Of a stretch of 16,709 nt of DNA, positions 15,370 to 16,709 are shown piece after piece (position 1 is the stretch's first letter; each line of letters begins with the position of its first letter). The notes under the pieces were generated by a model that was given only the letters and a program-made list of their open reading frames with translations, was not told where the DNA came from and searched no databases. Source of the stretch: JAVVPL01 sp036655775 (GTDB lineage Bacteria > Bacteroidota > Bacteroidia > Bacteroidales > P3); contig JAVVPL010000040.1 of the NCBI GenBank assembly GCA_036655775.1, positions 1 through 16,709 on the forward strand, written 5' to 3'. Position numbers and translations under genes: made by a program.

Positions 15370-15588
15370 TTAGCTATTCGTATCAGTTTCGGGTACATAT
15401 TCCAGAATATCGCCAGGCTGACAGCCTAAAGCTCTGCAAATGGCTTCTAGGGTGGAAAAACGAATTGCCTTTGCTTTCCCTGTTTTAAGGATCGAAAGAT
15501 TGGCTTGACTCAATTCTATTTTTTCGGCCAATTCGGTTAGCGAAATTTTTCGCTTGGCCATCATTACGTCCAAATTTACCACTATCAT
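15370..15588 (-). CDS. Small Cro/CI-family HTH transcriptional regulator
   Basis: This 72-residue DNA-binding protein is essentially a single XRE-type helix-turn-helix domain. The five-helix HTH covers about residues 9-64: LTELAEKIELSQANLSILK is the two-helix DNA-reading unit, followed by STLEAICRALGCQPGDILEYV. It resembles YozG-like regulators, which are usually encoded beside DUF2975 membrane proteins. Its ATG overlaps the stop codon of the upstream DUF2975 gene by four bases (ATGA at 15585-15588), indicating translational coupling. It probably regulates its own operon, though no operator was identified. There is no sensor domain, so any signal would have to come through its partner or its abundance. 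Confidence 0.92.
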   Translation of the reverse strand: MIVVNLDVMMAKRKISLTELAEKIELSQANLSILKTGKAKAIRFSTLEAICRALGCQPGDILEYVPETDTNS

Positions 15589-16286
15589 ATCGTTAACTCC
15601 TGTTCTTGTTTTAATAAATAGCCTATTTTCAAAATTTCCGAAAATAGATACACTAAAATAGCAGTACTAATTCCATTCAAATCAATAGGAAAAGAGAAGA
15701 TAAAATCCCAATCGGTATTTACAAAATATTGCGCCACGGCTTGTTCATTCATTATACTACTAAGACCTAAGGATACCGAAAGAATGGCAAGGACAAGGGC
15801 GTATCGCTTACAAAGGGTGATGGTTTTAAGATTGAAAATATCTTTTCTAAAAATGGATTTTCCCACATTGATCAAAAGGCGAATTCCTAACACTAGGGTC
15901 CACAAAGAAGAAAAAAGAGTTAAAAACATAAATACTATTTGCAAAATTTTGTTTCCAACCGAAGAATAAATAGGATGCTGAGCGCGTACACTCGCATCAA
16001 AAGTTAATACCTCTACATTGATATTGATTGAATCGTTGCTTACAATGGTTTCTGTTTTTTGTTTGCTCAGATGGGGATTATGTCGCAAATTGAATAATTC
16101 TTTGGTATATAAAGAGGGAATTTGTCCCCAGTCTTCTTGGGCACTTTGACGTCCTTTATCAAAAGACTGCTTCATCTCCACAAATCGCATGGTATATAAT
16201 TGATAGCCTGTATCCACCACAATTACGAGAATTAAAGCATAGTATAATACTTTAATGTGCTTCATCAAAAGTCCAAATTTTTCCAT
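15585..16286 (-). CDS. DUF2975-family membrane protein
   Basis: This 233-residue inner-membrane protein of unknown function has four predicted membrane segments at about residues 10-30, 111-140, 160-180 and 202-225. About 75 residues lie outside after the first segment. The C-terminus, ILKIGYLLKQEQELTI, has the pattern typical of DUF2975: a last membrane segment followed by a short acidic stretch ending in LTI or LTV. I chose the ATG at 16286. An in-frame ATG at 16415 would put the start upstream of a near-perfect promoter at 16323-16353, so those 43 codons should not be transcribed. The gene forms a two-gene operon with the HTH regulator (ATGA overlap). The family pairing suggests a membrane protein that modulates or is controlled by the regulator; this is inference. 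Confidence 0.85.
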   Translation of the reverse strand: MEKFGLLMKHIKVLYYALILVIVVDTGYQLYTMRFVEMKQSFDKGRQSAQEDWGQIPSLYTKELFNLRHNPHLSKQKTETIVSNDSININVEVLTFDASVRAQHPIYSSVGNKILQIVFMFLTLFSSLWTLVLGIRLLINVGKSIFRKDIFNLKTITLCKRYALVLAILSVSLGLSSIMNEQAVAQYFVNTDWDFIFSFPIDLNGISTAILVYLFSEILKIGYLLKQEQELTI

Positions 16287-16322
16287 CTGTAGGGTTTGAT
16301 TTAAAAATGATTTAAAACAGGG

Positions 16323-16353
16323 CAAAGGTAAAACATATTTTCCGAATAACAAA
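16323..16353 (-). promoter_or_regulatory. Predicted promoter of the DUF2975-HTH operon
   Basis: On the minus strand TTTG (16350-16353), a 19-base spacer and TACCTTTG (16323-16330) match the Bacteroidota consensus. The start point would be near 16316, about 30 bases before the chosen ATG at 16286. This decides the start codon of the DUF2975 gene. Confidence 0.75.
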
Positions 16354-16529
16354 ATATATTTATCGTTTTTCGATAAATATTTATTGTAAATAGATTGGAT
16401 ACTGAAAAATAACACACTTATACGATACCGATGCCCAAGGTAATTTTAAGCGAAGACGTGTATATGCCGAGTTGATTTATGCCATAAACAAAAAAATATT
16501 GCCTAAAACGAAGTAGATAAAGCAAAGGC

Positions 16530-16709
16530 TTAAAAATCCATACTAAAACTCAAGTAAAATACAGGCCGTTGGTGCACAATACCATTCTCTACCCCCCAAG
16601 CACAGTCGGCTCGAATAAAATAACCTAGTACTTCGGCACGTAGACCTACACCAAAGCCCCCTACAAATGGATTGGCATCTTTCTCCAATGTAATGGTGAG
16701 CGGCCCATC
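16530..16709 (-). CDS. C-terminal end of a probable outer-membrane beta-barrel protein (partial)
   Basis: The last 59 codons of a gene that enters from beyond the window edge are open and end in TAA at 16530-16532. The peptide includes NPFVGGFGVGLRAEVLGYFI and RADCAWGVENG, and ends in VFYLSFSMDF. Alternating aromatic and hydrophobic residues, glycine turns and a terminal phenylalanine match the closing beta-strands and C-terminal signal recognised by the BAM complex. The R-(A/I)-D-x-A-W-G pattern resembles the last strands of Omp85/BamA-like or other Bacteroidota barrel proteins. The exact family cannot be decided from this fragment. No terminator hairpin was seen after it. Confidence 0.7.
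   Translation of the reverse strand, partial: DGPLTITLEKDANPFVGGFGVGLRAEVLGYFIRADCAWGVENGIVHQRPVFYLSFSMDF

Noticed and set aside
15370..16286. HTH/membrane gene pair considered as a toxin-antitoxin system
   Set aside because: The membrane partner has DUF2975 features, and its size and topology do not resemble known small membrane toxins.

Overview
The window looks like a chromosomal segment of an AT-rich member of the Bacteroidota, most likely Bacteroidales. Three things point there. Most transcription units start behind a TTTG-N18-20-TAnnTTTG element, the promoter type of this phylum. Recognisable Shine-Dalgarno sequences are scarce. The gene set (SufBCD, GadB/GadC/glutaminase, long CTC-type L25, periplasmic M16 protease, DUF2975 with its HTH partner) is typical of the group. 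Two runs of N (10 bases in sufC, 44 in prs) show that this is a draft or metagenomic assembly.

Layout. 1-640: gene-free, pyrimidine-rich DNA with a 9-bp microsatellite, a duplicated block carrying a 13-bp-stem palindrome, and a predicted sufB promoter. 641-4584 (+): sufB, sufC and sufD, the Fe-S cluster assembly scaffold and its ATPase. No cysteine desulfurase accompanies them. 4576-10392 (-): a glutamate-dependent acid-resistance module, in transcription order gadB (glutamate decarboxylase), an MFS transporter, gadC (glutamate/GABA antiporter) and glsA (glutaminase). A hairpin terminator lies between gadC and glsA, and a triple tandem repeat of about 115 bp lies between the MFS gene and gadC. 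10393-10729: divergent control region between gadB and prs, with a promoter for each and a long foldable gadB leader. 10730-12383 (+): prs (PRPP synthase) and rplY/ctc (ribosomal protein L25), each with its own promoter, ended by a bidirectional terminator. 12453-15260 (-): a secreted M16 zinc protease. 15370-16286 (-): a DUF2975 membrane protein translationally coupled to a small Cro/CI-type regulator. 16530-16709 (-): the 3' end of a probable outer-membrane beta-barrel gene that runs off the window.

How the genes work together. Glutaminase makes glutamate and ammonia from glutamine. GadB consumes a cytoplasmic proton as it decarboxylates glutamate to GABA. GadC exchanges GABA for outside glutamate. 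The unidentified MFS carrier between gadB and gadC takes no recognised part in this cycle. The Suf genes form a separate Fe-S unit that meets glsA tail to tail with overlapping 3' ends.

The features most worth a second look are non-coding: the structured gadB leader, the hierarchical repeat upstream of gadC, the palindrome-bearing duplication upstream of sufB, and a C8 tract inside the prs promoter spacer. No clearly novel multi-gene system could be supported.
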